Below, piece by piece: positions 18,365 to 28,101 of a stretch of DNA of 64,000 bases. Made by a program: the position numbers and the translations under genes. Origin of the DNA: Clostridium sp. (GTDB taxonomy: Bacteria > Bacillota > Clostridia > Clostridiales > Clostridiaceae). The notes beneath the pieces were generated by a model, which did not search any database, was not told where the DNA came from, and worked only from the letters and a program-made list of their open reading frames with translations. The stretch spans positions 1 through 64,000 of the forward strand of contig NZ_JAHAIF010000032.1 in the NCBI RefSeq assembly GCF_018372875.1, in the 5' to 3' direction. Position 1 is the stretch's first letter. Every line of letters begins with the position of its first letter.

Positions 18365-18528
18365 ATCATCATCCCCTCACACTTATATTTTACATTATTT
18401 TCTAAAATATGTGAAGATTTGAATATATTTTATTGTATATAACTTCTCTAAATGTCTAAAAAAGAAATTTTGTGCTTTTATAAAGGGATGCTATCAAAAT
18501 ACTAGTGACGTATATTTTTTGACACAGA

Positions 18529-18566
18529 AAAAGAGATTCTTGAACTCAGAATCTCTTCTTTAAAAG
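18529..18566 (-). terminator. Terminator after the alpha/beta hydrolase gene
   Basis: AAGAGATTCT / AGAATCTCTT stem just beyond the stop codon of the hydrolase, with a T-run on the minus strand. Confidence 0.8.
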
Positions 18567-18577
18567 TTTTTACTTAT

Positions 18578-19498
18578 CTAAACAACCTTACTTGTCCACT
18601 TTAAAATATCATTTATTACATCATCTTTATTCCATTCATTTAGCATTTCATGTCTTCCATTTTCATATAGTTTATAAGAAACGTCCTTTAATTTAATATC
18701 CTTATATAAGTTAAATAAACTTTCTATTCCTTTCCCTGCATATCCCACCGGATCTTTATCCCCTGCAAATATATATACTGGTAAATCTCTTGGTATATTA
18801 TTTAATGATTCTTTTTCATGTATCTTCCACAATCCATTAATTAAATCATAATAGAATGATGAAGAACAAATAAAGCCACACTTTTCATCTGCAATATATT
18901 TATCAACTTCTTCATCAACTGAACATAACCAATCATATTGTGTCCTATTAGGTTTAAAATTGCTATTAAAATCACCAAAAGAAAGCTTATCCATTACTTT
19001 ACTTATATGCCTTCTTCCATATAGTTTTATCTCACAACCAGCAATAAACTTCCCTATTTTAGTTATCTTTTTAGGTCTTCCATTTGTTCCAGAAAGTATT
19101 AATCCATCAATTTTATCCCCATAAAGTTGTATATATCTTTGACTTAAGAAGGATCCCATACTATGTCCAAATAATATTACTGGTACATTAGGATATTGCA
19201 TTTTTATTATATCTGTAAGTTCATTCAAATCTTCTACCATCCAATGAAATCCATCTTCATCTGCAATATATCCTAATTCTTCTTTTGTGCATGCAGTATT
19301 TCCATGCCCTCTATGATCATTAGCATATACTACAAAGCCTGCATCATTTAACTTTTCTGCAAAATAGCTATATCTTAAAGCTGTTTCTGTCATACCATGA
19401 GCTATCTGAATAATTCCTTTTATATCTTTCTCTTTAGGCTCCCATTTATAAACATAAATATTTTTACCCTCTGAATCCATAAATCTAAACTTTTCCAT
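18578..19498 (-). CDS. Alpha/beta hydrolase, monoacylglycerol lipase/lysophospholipase family
   Basis: A 306-residue cytosolic protein without signal peptide. It has the oxyanion segment IAHGMTETALRY, the family NDHRGHG motif, the nucleophile elbow FGHSMGSF (serine near 113), an acidic residue in FAGDKDPVG and the late histidine in NGRHEML. It hydrolyses monoacylglycerols or lysophospholipids; the exact substrate is not evident. It has its own terminators on both sides. A short hairpin at 19527-19555 separates it from the upstream gene. Confidence 0.9.
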   Translation of the reverse strand: MEKFRFMDSEGKNIYVYKWEPKEKDIKGIIQIAHGMTETALRYSYFAEKLNDAGFVVYANDHRGHGNTACTKEELGYIADEDGFHWMVEDLNELTDIIKMQYPNVPVILFGHSMGSFLSQRYIQLYGDKIDGLILSGTNGRPKKITKIGKFIAGCEIKLYGRRHISKVMDKLSFGDFNSNFKPNRTQYDWLCSVDEEVDKYIADEKCGFICSSSFYYDLINGLWKIHEKESLNNIPRDLPVYIFAGDKDPVGYAGKGIESLFNLYKDIKLKDVSYKLYENGRHEMLNEWNKDDVINDILKWTSKVV

Positions 19499-19525
19499 AA
19501 CTATCTCTCCTAAATTAATTTATAA

Positions 19526-19556
19526 AAATTAAGATGAAGAAGCTCTTCATCTTAAT
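19526..19556 (-). terminator. Terminator after the YhgE-like gene
   Basis: ATTAAGATGAAGA and TCTTCATCTTAAT form a perfect stem around AGC, directly after the stop of the gene at 19560. Confidence 0.75.
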
Positions 19557-19559
19557 CCC

Positions 19560-21710
19560 TTAGTGACCTACAATTTCACTTTCTTCTAATTTTCGTGAAA
19601 ATTTATCTAAAGCTTTATTCAAATATTTCTTTCCTAATACTCCAATTATTATAAATACCAAGAAAAATCCAGCTAAAACTATTGTATCTCTAGATAATAA
19701 TTCTGGTACAATTCCTCCTACAGCTTCTCTTAAACCACCAATAGCATACTTAAATGGAAGCAATGGATGTATGCTTTGGAAAAATTCCGGCATAACTTCT
19801 ATTGGATATGTTCCACCAGAAGCAGCTATCTGTAATACAAGTAAAATTACAGCTAAAGCTTTACCTACATTTCTAAATAGAGAAACTAAAGTATATACTA
19901 TGGTAACAAATACAACACTTATAAAAGCTCCATATGCAACAAATAGAATTGGATGTACAACATATGCTTTTAATATAAAGATATCTCCTAAAGTTATAAC
20001 CACAGATTGAAGTATCCCCATAGTTAAGAAGAATAAATATTTCCCTAAGTATTCTTCATAAGGTTTTAATTGTGTTCCATCCTCAAAATCTTTAGCATGT
20101 GTAGTAAACAATGACAATAATAGCACTGCTCCTATCCACATAGAAAGAGCTGAGAAAAATGGTGACATTCCTGATCCATAGTTTGGAATTGGGAAAACCT
20201 TAGTTTCATTTATTTGTATAGGGCTTGATAAGAACTTACTTTGAGCATGTGCATCTCCTGTAATTAAGTCTAATATGTTATCTATTTTCTCTTCATCATC
20301 AAGACCTTTTATCTTTTCTACATAACCATGAAGCTTTTCTTTATAGGTAGGCATCTTTTCTTTTAAAACTCCTAGATTCTCATTACCAAGTTTAGAGCCT
20401 TCACCTATTAATCCTAATATATTTTTTAAATCAGGTATACTTTTTTCTGCTTCATTCATTAGCATTGAAGTATTATCTGCTATTTTAGTTAATTGAGCTA
20501 TACCAGTATTTAATGCTGGCACTATTTTACTATCATAATTATCCAATACGCTTGTTAATACTGAATTTATTCTTGCTACTCTTTCTTGAAGGTCTTTTAA
20601 TTTATCTTTAAAGGCTTCATTATTACCTCCCTCAATTCCTTCATTTATTAAACCTAATACCTTATCTAATTCATCCTTTATTTTAGTTAAATTGCCTATA
20701 GCATTCTCTAAGTCTTTATTATGAATTAAATTATTTATAGACTTTAATAGCTTAATTAATGACTCTACAGAATTGCCTACCCCTTCTATCTTACCTTTTA
20801 CTACTGTAAGAATTTCCTTTACTTTTTCAGGTGATGTGTTTTCATCAATAGATTGTAATAAGCTATTTATTCCTCCTACTACATTTTCAGCAACTACTAA
20901 GTCTTGCTTAATAACTGGTGATAACTGTGTTAGTGAGGTTTTTGCCTTATCTAAATAATCTTTGCTTGTTCCTAGTACATCTTGACTTGTATTTATGGTA
21001 TCTTCAATTGTTGGCATTAATTGATTTATATTATTTACCATTTCATCTATTGTTATAGTTCCATCATATGCCTTATTAACTAATTCTTCAATTTGTGGCA
21101 TTTCTTCATCTAATTTATAAATTACATCAATTAATTTTCTTATTTCTGGTTTTGAGTTTGTTACTTCAACACCAATTTTGTTTAATACACTAAAAATTAT
21201 CCCATCGACTGTTTGTATAACCTGCTCACTTACTTGATCTTTAACAGTACCTACACCTTTATCTGTTATCTTAGGTGCTACAGAATTACTCTTTTCATTA
21301 ACTGTATATTCTAATGTTGGTTCTATTATTGTATTCTCTGTTATAGATAAAAGTTTTTTTGAAAAATCCTCTGGCACTATCATACTAGCATAATATTTTC
21401 CAGTTCTAACACCTTCTTGTGCATCTTCTCTATCTACGAACTGCCAACCTATATTTTCATTTTCTTCGAGTTTCTTAATAATCTCTTCTCCTACATTAAT
21501 TTCTTTCCCCTCTAATGATGCACCTATATCCTCATTAACTACAGCAATTTTTATCCCTCTTGTGTTTCCATAGGGATCCCACATGGCCTTTACATTAAAC
21601 CAGGCATATAGCGCTGGTAATATTATTAGTGCTATAACTACTACAAGTGCAACCCAATTTGTTACTATCTTCTTTAGATCACGTTTAAAAATCCTTAATG
21701 CATTTTTCAT
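19560..21710 (-). CDS. YhgE/Pip family membrane protein (ABC-2-type permease fold)
   Basis: A 716-residue protein. One N-terminal helix (18-38, VVVIALIILPALYAWFN) is followed by a large extracellular region (40-510), rich in helical coiled-coil repeats, and five to six C-terminal helices (520-700) resembling ABC-2 permeases. The family includes Pip phage-infection proteins and ESX/type VII-linked EsaA-like proteins. It probably exports or anchors a surface or lipid component. It has its own promoter overlapped by a palindrome at 21763-21777. No TetR regulator lies next to it, though one commonly accompanies the family. Confidence 0.88.
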   Translation of the reverse strand: MKNALRIFKRDLKKIVTNWVALVVVIALIILPALYAWFNVKAMWDPYGNTRGIKIAVVNEDIGASLEGKEINVGEEIIKKLEENENIGWQFVDREDAQEGVRTGKYYASMIVPEDFSKKLLSITENTIIEPTLEYTVNEKSNSVAPKITDKGVGTVKDQVSEQVIQTVDGIIFSVLNKIGVEVTNSKPEIRKLIDVIYKLDEEMPQIEELVNKAYDGTITIDEMVNNINQLMPTIEDTINTSQDVLGTSKDYLDKAKTSLTQLSPVIKQDLVVAENVVGGINSLLQSIDENTSPEKVKEILTVVKGKIEGVGNSVESLIKLLKSINNLIHNKDLENAIGNLTKIKDELDKVLGLINEGIEGGNNEAFKDKLKDLQERVARINSVLTSVLDNYDSKIVPALNTGIAQLTKIADNTSMLMNEAEKSIPDLKNILGLIGEGSKLGNENLGVLKEKMPTYKEKLHGYVEKIKGLDDEEKIDNILDLITGDAHAQSKFLSSPIQINETKVFPIPNYGSGMSPFFSALSMWIGAVLLLSLFTTHAKDFEDGTQLKPYEEYLGKYLFFLTMGILQSVVITLGDIFILKAYVVHPILFVAYGAFISVVFVTIVYTLVSLFRNVGKALAVILLVLQIAASGGTYPIEVMPEFFQSIHPLLPFKYAIGGLREAVGGIVPELLSRDTIVLAGFFLVFIIIGVLGKKYLNKALDKFSRKLEESEIVGH

Positions 21711-21746
21711 ACTATTACCTCATCCTTTAGTTAAATTGATGAAATT

Positions 21747-21777
21747 ATTATAACACACTTTTATGACTATTGGTCAT
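21747..21777 (-). promoter_or_regulatory. Promoter of the yhgE-like gene with overlapping palindromic operator
   Basis: On the minus strand TATAAT (21747-21752) follows TGACCA (21771-21776) at 18 bases. The -35 lies inside the perfect palindrome ATGAC-TATTG-GTCAT (21763-21777). An inverted repeat over the -35 is the usual position for a repressor of the TetR type. Confidence 0.5.
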
Positions 21778-21968
21778 TAATTTTAAAATGTTACAATTTC
21801 CTAACAATTTTATTCTTCTCAAATCCATAACAAAAATTCATAGATATACATAAATTTATTACTCTAGATTCACATTTTATAAATATAATACACTTATTTT
21901 TTCAACTCACTCTGGCTTTTGGAAATGCATGTGAGCAAAAGACTAAGCGCATATATTTTCCTATACAA

Positions 21969-22002
21969 CAAAAAAGAGAAATTGCTTTGCAATTCCTCTT
22001 AA
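21969..22002 (-). terminator. Terminator after the GH8-like gene
   Basis: AAGAGGAATTGC / GCAATTTCTCTT stem with one mismatch just downstream of the stop at 22011, followed by a T-run on the minus strand. Confidence 0.8.
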
Positions 22003-22010
22003 TATAATAT

Positions 22011-23132
22011 TTAATTAATAGTTCTTCTCATAGCTATTAATGCATTCAAATTATCAAATGAATATACCTGTAAAGTATTCTCATCCCCAAAAGCCCCATA
22101 AATATCACTTCTAGGATTTATTACTTGAAATTCTTGAAGTCTTGATAAGCAACTATTATAAAGTTCTTTATCTCCAACTTCAGCTGCTATTTGAATTACA
22201 TTAGAGTATATAGATGTAGATTCTACATTACTTAACGCTTTTCCACTACTTACACTATAGGTGGAATATAGCTTTTTATCATTAAGCATTCTCTCTTTTA
22301 TCCAAGATACGCTCTTAGATACATCTTCACCAGCATCAAGTTTATTCAATATTACTATTGTAGATAAAAGCATATCTATATCTCCTTCATCATAACTACC
22401 ATCTTCCCAATTGTACTCTTTTTTATATAAGGGTATACTATCACTAACATATCCACCCTCAAGTATATCTAATGACTTTTTATATACATCTTTATAATCA
22501 TTGTCTAGGTTAGATAAAAGCTTTATAGTCTGAAGATCTAAATAACACAAAGTTGTTTTTTTACTTTTGTTATATCCATCATTAAAGTCCGATAGCAGGC
22601 CATCTTCTAAGAGATCCTTTTTTATTCCCTGGGAAATATTTAATGCCATTCTTCTATAACTCTGATCCTTCCACTTTTCTGTAGCTAATAATAAAGCTTT
22701 AATTATTCTTAGATCATCAATAGTAGCTGATGTTAATGAAGGCTCATCTCCTTCAACTCTCCAACTTATAACTCCACTTTCTAGAATCATGTTTTCTTTT
22801 ATATATTGAAGAGTTCTATTAAAATCCTCTTTACTTCCTCTATGTAGATAGTATATAAGCATGAGCCCCTCTGATTCTGATAATACAGAACTTCCCTTTG
22901 TAATATCTCCATCTGAATCCTCTTCTGTATAGTTTGTTTTTATTCCACCTTTTTCATCAGTTAATTTATTATTAACGAAATCTAATAAGATTTGCTCCCG
23001 CTCAGATACTACATTTTCTGACCATACAACTCCACTATTTATTGGCAATAAATATGGCTTAAAGTAATACATTCCAAATCCAACTAGAACAACTAACGCT
23101 ATTAAAACTACTATTATATTCTTTTTTCTCAT
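22011..23132 (-). CDS. Membrane-anchored glycoside hydrolase family 8-like protein
   Basis: A 373-residue protein with an N-terminal signal anchor (5-21, hydrophobic after RKKN). The (alpha/alpha)6-type body shows GH8 landmarks: SESEG with Glu88 in the place of the general acid, and TIDDLRI with Asp139/140 in the second acidic position. GH8 enzymes cleave beta-1,4-glucans or chitosan, including BcsZ of cellulose operons. The identity is low and no polysaccharide synthase is adjacent, so the substrate is unknown. It follows the lytic transglycosylase gene by 17 bases, suggesting a shared envelope role. Confidence 0.7.
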   Translation of the reverse strand: MRKKNIIVVLIALVVLVGFGMYYFKPYLLPINSGVVWSENVVSEREQILLDFVNNKLTDEKGGIKTNYTEEDSDGDITKGSSVLSESEGLMLIYYLHRGSKEDFNRTLQYIKENMILESGVISWRVEGDEPSLTSATIDDLRIIKALLLATEKWKDQSYRRMALNISQGIKKDLLEDGLLSDFNDGYNKSKKTTLCYLDLQTIKLLSNLDNDYKDVYKKSLDILEGGYVSDSIPLYKKEYNWEDGSYDEGDIDMLLSTIVILNKLDAGEDVSKSVSWIKERMLNDKKLYSTYSVSSGKALSNVESTSIYSNVIQIAAEVGDKELYNSCLSRLQEFQVINPRSDIYGAFGDENTLQVYSFDNLNALIAMRRTIN

Positions 23133-23149
23133 ATTGCCCCCTATACAAC

Positions 23150-23692
23150 CTATTCGTATATTGCCTTATATATTTTGTAATATGAATTTACCCTATCCAC
23201 ATACTTTTTTGTTTCTTTAAATGGTATATAATCTAAGGTCTTACCATCTTTAGAATATTCCTCGTTATTTAACCACTTGTTTACATTTCCTCTCCCTGCA
23301 TTATAAGCTGCAATATAATTATTTAGTACTCCAAACTCAGTTCTTAAGTTATCTAAGTACCAACATCCCATCATTATACTATAATCTTCGTTATATAATT
23401 TACTTCTATCATAATCCTCAAGTCCCATTTGTATTGCTATCCAATCTGCTGTATCGCCTGTAATCTGCATTAACCCAATAGCACCTTTATGTGATTCAGC
23501 ATCAGCTTTAAATTTACTCTCTGCTTTAATTACTGCTAATACTAGATATGGATCTAAATTATATTCTTCTGAGTACTTAACAATTGCTTCTTTATGCTTA
23601 AAAGGAAATAAATATGTTTTCAATACGAATTCTCCACTAAAATAAACTGCTACTATTACCGCTAATACTATAATCAATCTTTTAAGCTTCAT
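23150..23692 (-). CDS. Lytic transglycosylase (SLT domain)
   Basis: A 180-residue protein with an N-terminal signal anchor (3-20) and an SLT domain (35-175): catalytic Glu58 in VIKAESKF, then GAIGLMQI and later IAAYNAGRGNVNKWL. It cleaves the MurNAc-GlcNAc bond in peptidoglycan to give 1,6-anhydro products. It is 17 bases from coaE and 17 bases from the GH8-like gene, in the polA-coaE-slt order seen in related clostridia. Confidence 0.92.
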   Translation of the reverse strand: MKLKRLIIVLAVIVAVYFSGEFVLKTYLFPFKHKEAIVKYSEEYNLDPYLVLAVIKAESKFKADAESHKGAIGLMQITGDTADWIAIQMGLEDYDRSKLYNEDYSIMMGCWYLDNLRTEFGVLNNYIAAYNAGRGNVNKWLNNEEYSKDGKTLDYIPFKETKKYVDRVNSYYKIYKAIYE

Positions 23693-23709
23693 TCTTACTC
23701 CCCTCTATA

Positions 23710-24306
23710 CTATATTATTTTTAGGAATTTAACTAAGGCATCTACCTGATTCTTAGTTTTAACTAGCTCTCCATTATTATCAATAAGTATATTTGCATAC
23801 TTTTTCTTTTCTTCAATTGGCATTTGTGCATTAATTCTACTTACAGCATCATTATTTGAAAGCTTATCTCTTGTTTTTACCCTTTGAACTTGAGTTGTAT
23901 TATCTGCCCAAACTAAAATTACATAATCCATATCTTCATGAAGATTATTTTCAATTAAAGTTGGTGCATCCAATATTACTAGGCTAACACCATTTTGCTC
24001 ATACCTTTCAAAGGCCAAGTTAATTTCTTTCTTTATATATGGAATTATGATATTCTCATATTTAACTCTTAATTTAGGAAATCTAAAAATATGGTTTCCA
24101 AACTCTTTTCTTCTAAATTCCCCTCTCCAATCGAAAAAACCTTCACCAAATTCTATTCTTACTTTATCTAATATTTCGGGATATTGCATTAGTACTTGCC
24201 TTGCTACTAAATCTGCATCTAGCACTTTAAAGCCTGATGCTATAAGCATTCTAGACACAGTACTTTTTCCTGTACCTATCCCACCAGTAAGCCCTATTTT
24301 CAACAT
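23710..24306 (-). CDS. coaE: Dephospho-CoA kinase
   Basis: A 198-residue protein with the P-loop GGIGTGKST at 8-16, DADLVARQVL, and the LID-type region (QVQRVKTRDKLS). It phosphorylates the ribose 3'-OH of dephospho-CoA, the last step of CoA synthesis. It starts 13 bases after polA; the polA-coaE pairing is common in Firmicutes. Confidence 0.95.
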   Translation of the reverse strand: MLKIGLTGGIGTGKSTVSRMLIASGFKVLDADLVARQVLMQYPEILDKVRIEFGEGFFDWRGEFRRKEFGNHIFRFPKLRVKYENIIIPYIKKEINLAFERYEQNGVSLVILDAPTLIENNLHEDMDYVILVWADNTTQVQRVKTRDKLSNNDAVSRINAQMPIEEKKKYANILIDNNGELVKTKNQVDALVKFLKII

Positions 24307-24319
24307 TTTCTACGCCTCC

Positions 24320-26926
24320 TTACTTAGCTTCATACCAAGTATGACCTTCATTTACATCTACCTCCATAGATACATGTAACTTAACTGCGTTCTCCATTTC
24401 ATCTTTAACTAGTTTTCTTACTATTTCTTCTTCTTCTGACTTTACATTAAGAATAAGTTCATCGTGAACCTGCAAAATTAGTTTACTCTTTAGCCCTTCT
24501 TCTCTTAGCCTATTATATACGTTAACCATAGCTATCTTTATAATATCTGCTGCACTTCCTTGAATTGGAGCATTCATAGCCAATCTTTCCCCAAGAGCTT
24601 TTACAATCTTATTAGAAGACTTTATTTCTGGTATGAATCTTCTTCTATTTAATATTGTTAAAACAAATCCCTCTTCTTTAGCTTTACTAACAACCGCTTC
24701 TAAATATGACTTAATCTTAGGATATCTTTCAAAATAAATATCCATATACTCTCCTGCCTCTTTCTTAGTTATCTTTAAATCTTGTGCAAGAGAAAAATCA
24801 CTAATTCCATAAACAATACCAAAGTTAACTGCTTTTGCTCTACTTCTCATAAGTGATGTAACTTCTTCAACTGGTACATTAAATACCTCAGAAGCAGTCT
24901 TTCTATGAATATCACTATGGTGTTTAAATGCATCAATCATATTCTCATCATTAGACATATGAGCCAAAACTCTTAATTCAATTTGAGAATAGTCGCATGA
25001 AAGTAAAGTATCATTGTTTTCTTCTGGAATAAAAACTTTTCTTATTTCTCTTCCCATTTCATATTTAATAGGAATATTTTGAAGATTAGGCTCTGTACTT
25101 GATAATCTTCCTGTTGTTGTTACTAATTGATTAAAACTTGAATGTATTTTACCATCTTCATCTATTACATTTTGAAGTCCTTCTACATAGGTAGAATTCA
25201 ACTTTGTTATTTGTCTGTAATAAATAATTTTTGGTATTATTTCATGTTTATCTGATAATTTTTCTAATACCTCTGCATTAGTTGAATATCCTGTCTTGGT
25301 TTTCTTAATAACAGGTAAATCCATCTTTTCAAATAATATTTTTCCTAACTGCTTAGGAGAATTTATATTAAACTCCTCTTCTGCAAGTTTATAAATCTCT
25401 TTTTGAGTTCTATCTATTTCTTCTCTAAACTTTATTTGAAGATCCTTAAGCATATTATGATCTATATTAAAGCCTTCCTTTTCCATAGATGACAAAACAT
25501 ATACAAGTGGAAGTTCTACTTTATAATAAAGCTCTTCCATTTTATCATCTTCTATCCTACCCTTAAGTTCAGTATATAACTCATCTAGATATGAAGATAA
25601 TTTTGCTTCAACCTCTTCGGCTGTTCCCTTTGGATCTTCTCCTAAATATTCATTAATTAATGTATTTAAATTATATTCACCTTTAGATGAATCTATTATA
25701 TAAGCAGCTATAGCAGTGTCAAACTCTAATCCCTTAAGCTCTATATTATGCTTGCTTAAAATCGTAATTAAGTTCTTACAGTTATGAATAACCTTCTTTA
25801 CTTTATCATTTTCCATAAAATCCTTAATTATGTTTAATGCTTCTTCTTTATTTTCTAAATAAATATCATTAAGTAAAATTTCACTTACACTACCTTTAAT
25901 ACCAATAAACATCCTATTTACCTCTATCTTTGAGTATAAAGATGAATCAAATGTATTATAAGATATATATACCTTTTCATTGCATGAAGCTAATAATTTC
26001 TTTAATTCCTCTATAGTATCTACTTTGTTTATTACTGTACTATCTTCCTTTTCTTCATCAAAATCTATTCCAAGTTTTGAAACCAATGATTTCATCTGTA
26101 ACTTAAATAGATACTTCTTAAGCTTCTCCCTATCATAACTATCTTTGTTTTTTATATCTTCAAGACTTATATCTATAGGAACCTCTGTCATTATGGTAGC
26201 TAGCTTTTTTGAAAATATTGCTTGTTCGCTATATGTAGTTAAGTTTTCCTTTAACTTTTTACCACTAATCTCATCAATATTACTTAATACACCTTCAACT
26301 GATCCATATGTCTGAATAAGTTTAAATGCTGTTTTCTCTCCAACACCTGGAACTCCTGGTATGTTATCAGACTTATCTCCCATAAGCCCTTTTACATCTA
26401 TAAATTGAGTTGGGGTCACTCCAAATTCATCTATAAATGCTTTTTCATTATATACAGCAGTTTCACTAACACCCTTTTTAGTTATTACCACATTGGTATA
26501 TTCCGTTGCTAATTGAAGGGCATCCTTATCTCCAGTAACTATAAAGCTTTCAATATTATTTTTCTCTGATATTCTTGAAACCGTACCTATAATATCATCC
26601 GCTTCAAACCCATCAATCTCATATATATTAATTCCCATAAGAGTTAATAACTCTTTTATTATAGGGAACTGTTCTGCAAGTTCAGGAGGCATTTTTTTTC
26701 TACCAGCTTTATAATCTTCATACTCTTTATGTCTAAATGTAGGTGCTTTCTTATCAAAAGCAGCAACTATATAGTCTGGTTTAATCTCCTCTTGCATCTT
26801 AAATAACATATTTGTAAACCCATATATTGCATTTGTATGAACACCCTCACTATTCGTTAAAGGAGGTAGTGCATAAAAGGCCCTATTCATAAGGGAGTTA
26901 GAATCTAAAATCAATATCTTTTCCAT
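24320..26926 (-). CDS. polA: DNA polymerase I
   Basis: About 868 residues. The 5'-3' exonuclease domain is at 1-290 (LILDSNSLMNRAFYA, GLMGDKSDNIPGVPG), a middle 3'-5' exonuclease-like domain (300-460) lacks the usual DxE acidic set and is probably inactive, and the polymerase domain has motif A CDYSQIELRVLAH, motif B RSRAKAVNFGIVYG and motif C VHDEL. It removes primers and fills gaps. An in-frame TTG lies 12 bases upstream of the chosen ATG, but the GGAGG falls there, so the ATG at 26926 is the start. Confidence 0.96.
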   Translation of the reverse strand: MEKILILDSNSLMNRAFYALPPLTNSEGVHTNAIYGFTNMLFKMQEEIKPDYIVAAFDKKAPTFRHKEYEDYKAGRKKMPPELAEQFPIIKELLTLMGINIYEIDGFEADDIIGTVSRISEKNNIESFIVTGDKDALQLATEYTNVVITKKGVSETAVYNEKAFIDEFGVTPTQFIDVKGLMGDKSDNIPGVPGVGEKTAFKLIQTYGSVEGVLSNIDEISGKKLKENLTTYSEQAIFSKKLATIMTEVPIDISLEDIKNKDSYDREKLKKYLFKLQMKSLVSKLGIDFDEEKEDSTVINKVDTIEELKKLLASCNEKVYISYNTFDSSLYSKIEVNRMFIGIKGSVSEILLNDIYLENKEEALNIIKDFMENDKVKKVIHNCKNLITILSKHNIELKGLEFDTAIAAYIIDSSKGEYNLNTLINEYLGEDPKGTAEEVEAKLSSYLDELYTELKGRIEDDKMEELYYKVELPLVYVLSSMEKEGFNIDHNMLKDLQIKFREEIDRTQKEIYKLAEEEFNINSPKQLGKILFEKMDLPVIKKTKTGYSTNAEVLEKLSDKHEIIPKIIYYRQITKLNSTYVEGLQNVIDEDGKIHSSFNQLVTTTGRLSSTEPNLQNIPIKYEMGREIRKVFIPEENNDTLLSCDYSQIELRVLAHMSNDENMIDAFKHHSDIHRKTASEVFNVPVEEVTSLMRSRAKAVNFGIVYGISDFSLAQDLKITKKEAGEYMDIYFERYPKIKSYLEAVVSKAKEEGFVLTILNRRRFIPEIKSSNKIVKALGERLAMNAPIQGSAADIIKIAMVNVYNRLREEGLKSKLILQVHDELILNVKSEEEEIVRKLVKDEMENAVKLHVSMEVDVNEGHTWYEAK

Positions 26927-26946
26927 ATTTTCCTCCAATTCAATAA

Positions 26947-26972
26947 TAGCCTGCTATCTATAGCAGGCTACT
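26947..26972. terminator. Hairpin between glutaminase and polA
   Basis: TAGCCTGCTA and TAGCAGGCTA form a perfect 10-base stem with a four-base loop, upstream of polA and downstream of the glutaminase gene. No long T-run follows on either strand, so it may be a weak terminator or a leader structure. Confidence 0.5.
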
Positions 26973-27067
26973 ATATTTATACATAAAATAATTATACTAT
27001 TATTCTAATTTAAAATCATTATACATTTATAAAACTCCCCAAAAAACTCTAGATTAATTCAATGTAC

Positions 27068-27985
27068 CTAAAAGATACTTAAATCTAGTTCTTCCGACAA
27101 ATCTTTTAATACATGTATACCAGCTAAACTATTACCTTTCTTATCTAAAGCAGGACCATACACGCCAATCCCCATTCTTCTAGGAACAGTGGCTAATATT
27201 CCTCCCCCTACTCCGCTTTTGGCAGGTATACCAATATGAACTGCAAATTCTCCTGATGCATCATACATTCCACAAGTAACCATTATAGTCTTAACTATTC
27301 TACAAGTTTCTCTAGACATCAATCTTTCACCATTCCATGGTGTTACACCATCATTTGCCAAGACTGATCCAAACATAGCTAAATCAATTGCATTTGCTTC
27401 TATTGAACATTGTCTAAAATATAATTCTAAAATTTCTTCTACATCCCCTTGAAGCATTCCATTACTTTTCATAAAATATGCTAAAGCCCTATTTCTATCA
27501 CCAGTTTTTCTTTCAGAAATATAAACTTCTTCATTAATTGAAATTTTAGGATTATTTGTTGCTTTTCTCATAAACTTAATTATTCTTTCAAGCTTATCCT
27601 CCGCATCTTCTCCATATATTAATGAGGTTGTAGCTATAGCACCTGCATTAATCATAGGATTATATGGTCTTTTTTTATCCTTTGTTTCTAAATTTACTAT
27701 ACTATTAAAACCATCACCAGTAGGCTCCACATCTACTCTCTTAAATACATTTGTTCTTCCATTATCTCCAAGTGCTAGAATCAAACTTACCACTTTAGAA
27801 ATACTTTGTATTGTAAAGTTCTTTTCACACTGCCCTGCATAATACTTTCTTCCTTCTATATCTACTATAGCAACTCCTAAATCATTAGGATTAGCTTCAA
27901 GTAATGCTGGTATATAAGATGCTAACTTTCCATCTTTTCCATACTCTTTGTTTTTTTCTACTAGTGTTTCAAGTAATTTAAACAC
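27068..27985 (-). CDS. glsA: Glutaminase
   Basis: A 305-residue protein of the beta-lactamase-like glutaminase fold: Ser61-x-x-Lys64 in TIQSISKV, NPMINAGAI, and the late GIPAKSGVGGGI motif. It hydrolyses glutamine to glutamate and ammonia, giving acid resistance or nitrogen supply. It is probably monocistronic. The start has AGAGGTG upstream. The APC permease at 36-37 kb, related to glutamate antiporters, may be functionally connected but is not adjacent. Confidence 0.95.
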   Translation of the reverse strand: MFKLLETLVEKNKEYGKDGKLASYIPALLEANPNDLGVAIVDIEGRKYYAGQCEKNFTIQSISKVVSLILALGDNGRTNVFKRVDVEPTGDGFNSIVNLETKDKKRPYNPMINAGAIATTSLIYGEDAEDKLERIIKFMRKATNNPKISINEEVYISERKTGDRNRALAYFMKSNGMLQGDVEEILELYFRQCSIEANAIDLAMFGSVLANDGVTPWNGERLMSRETCRIVKTIMVTCGMYDASGEFAVHIGIPAKSGVGGGILATVPRRMGIGVYGPALDKKGNSLAGIHVLKDLSEELDLSIF

Positions 27986-28048
27986 ACAAACACCTCTTTT
28001 TCTTTTGCTCTATGATTTTTAATTATATTACTTTACTTTTCTGCATAC

Positions 28049-28077
28049 AAGAAAAAACTCGCAAAAGCGAGTTTCTT
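28049..28077 (-). terminator. Terminator after the DUF3284 gene
   Basis: AAACTCGC / GCGAGTTT stem around a four-base loop, followed by TTTTTCTT on the minus strand. Confidence 0.8.
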
Positions 28078-28101
28078 TACAAAGCATCATTATATTTGAA
28101 T

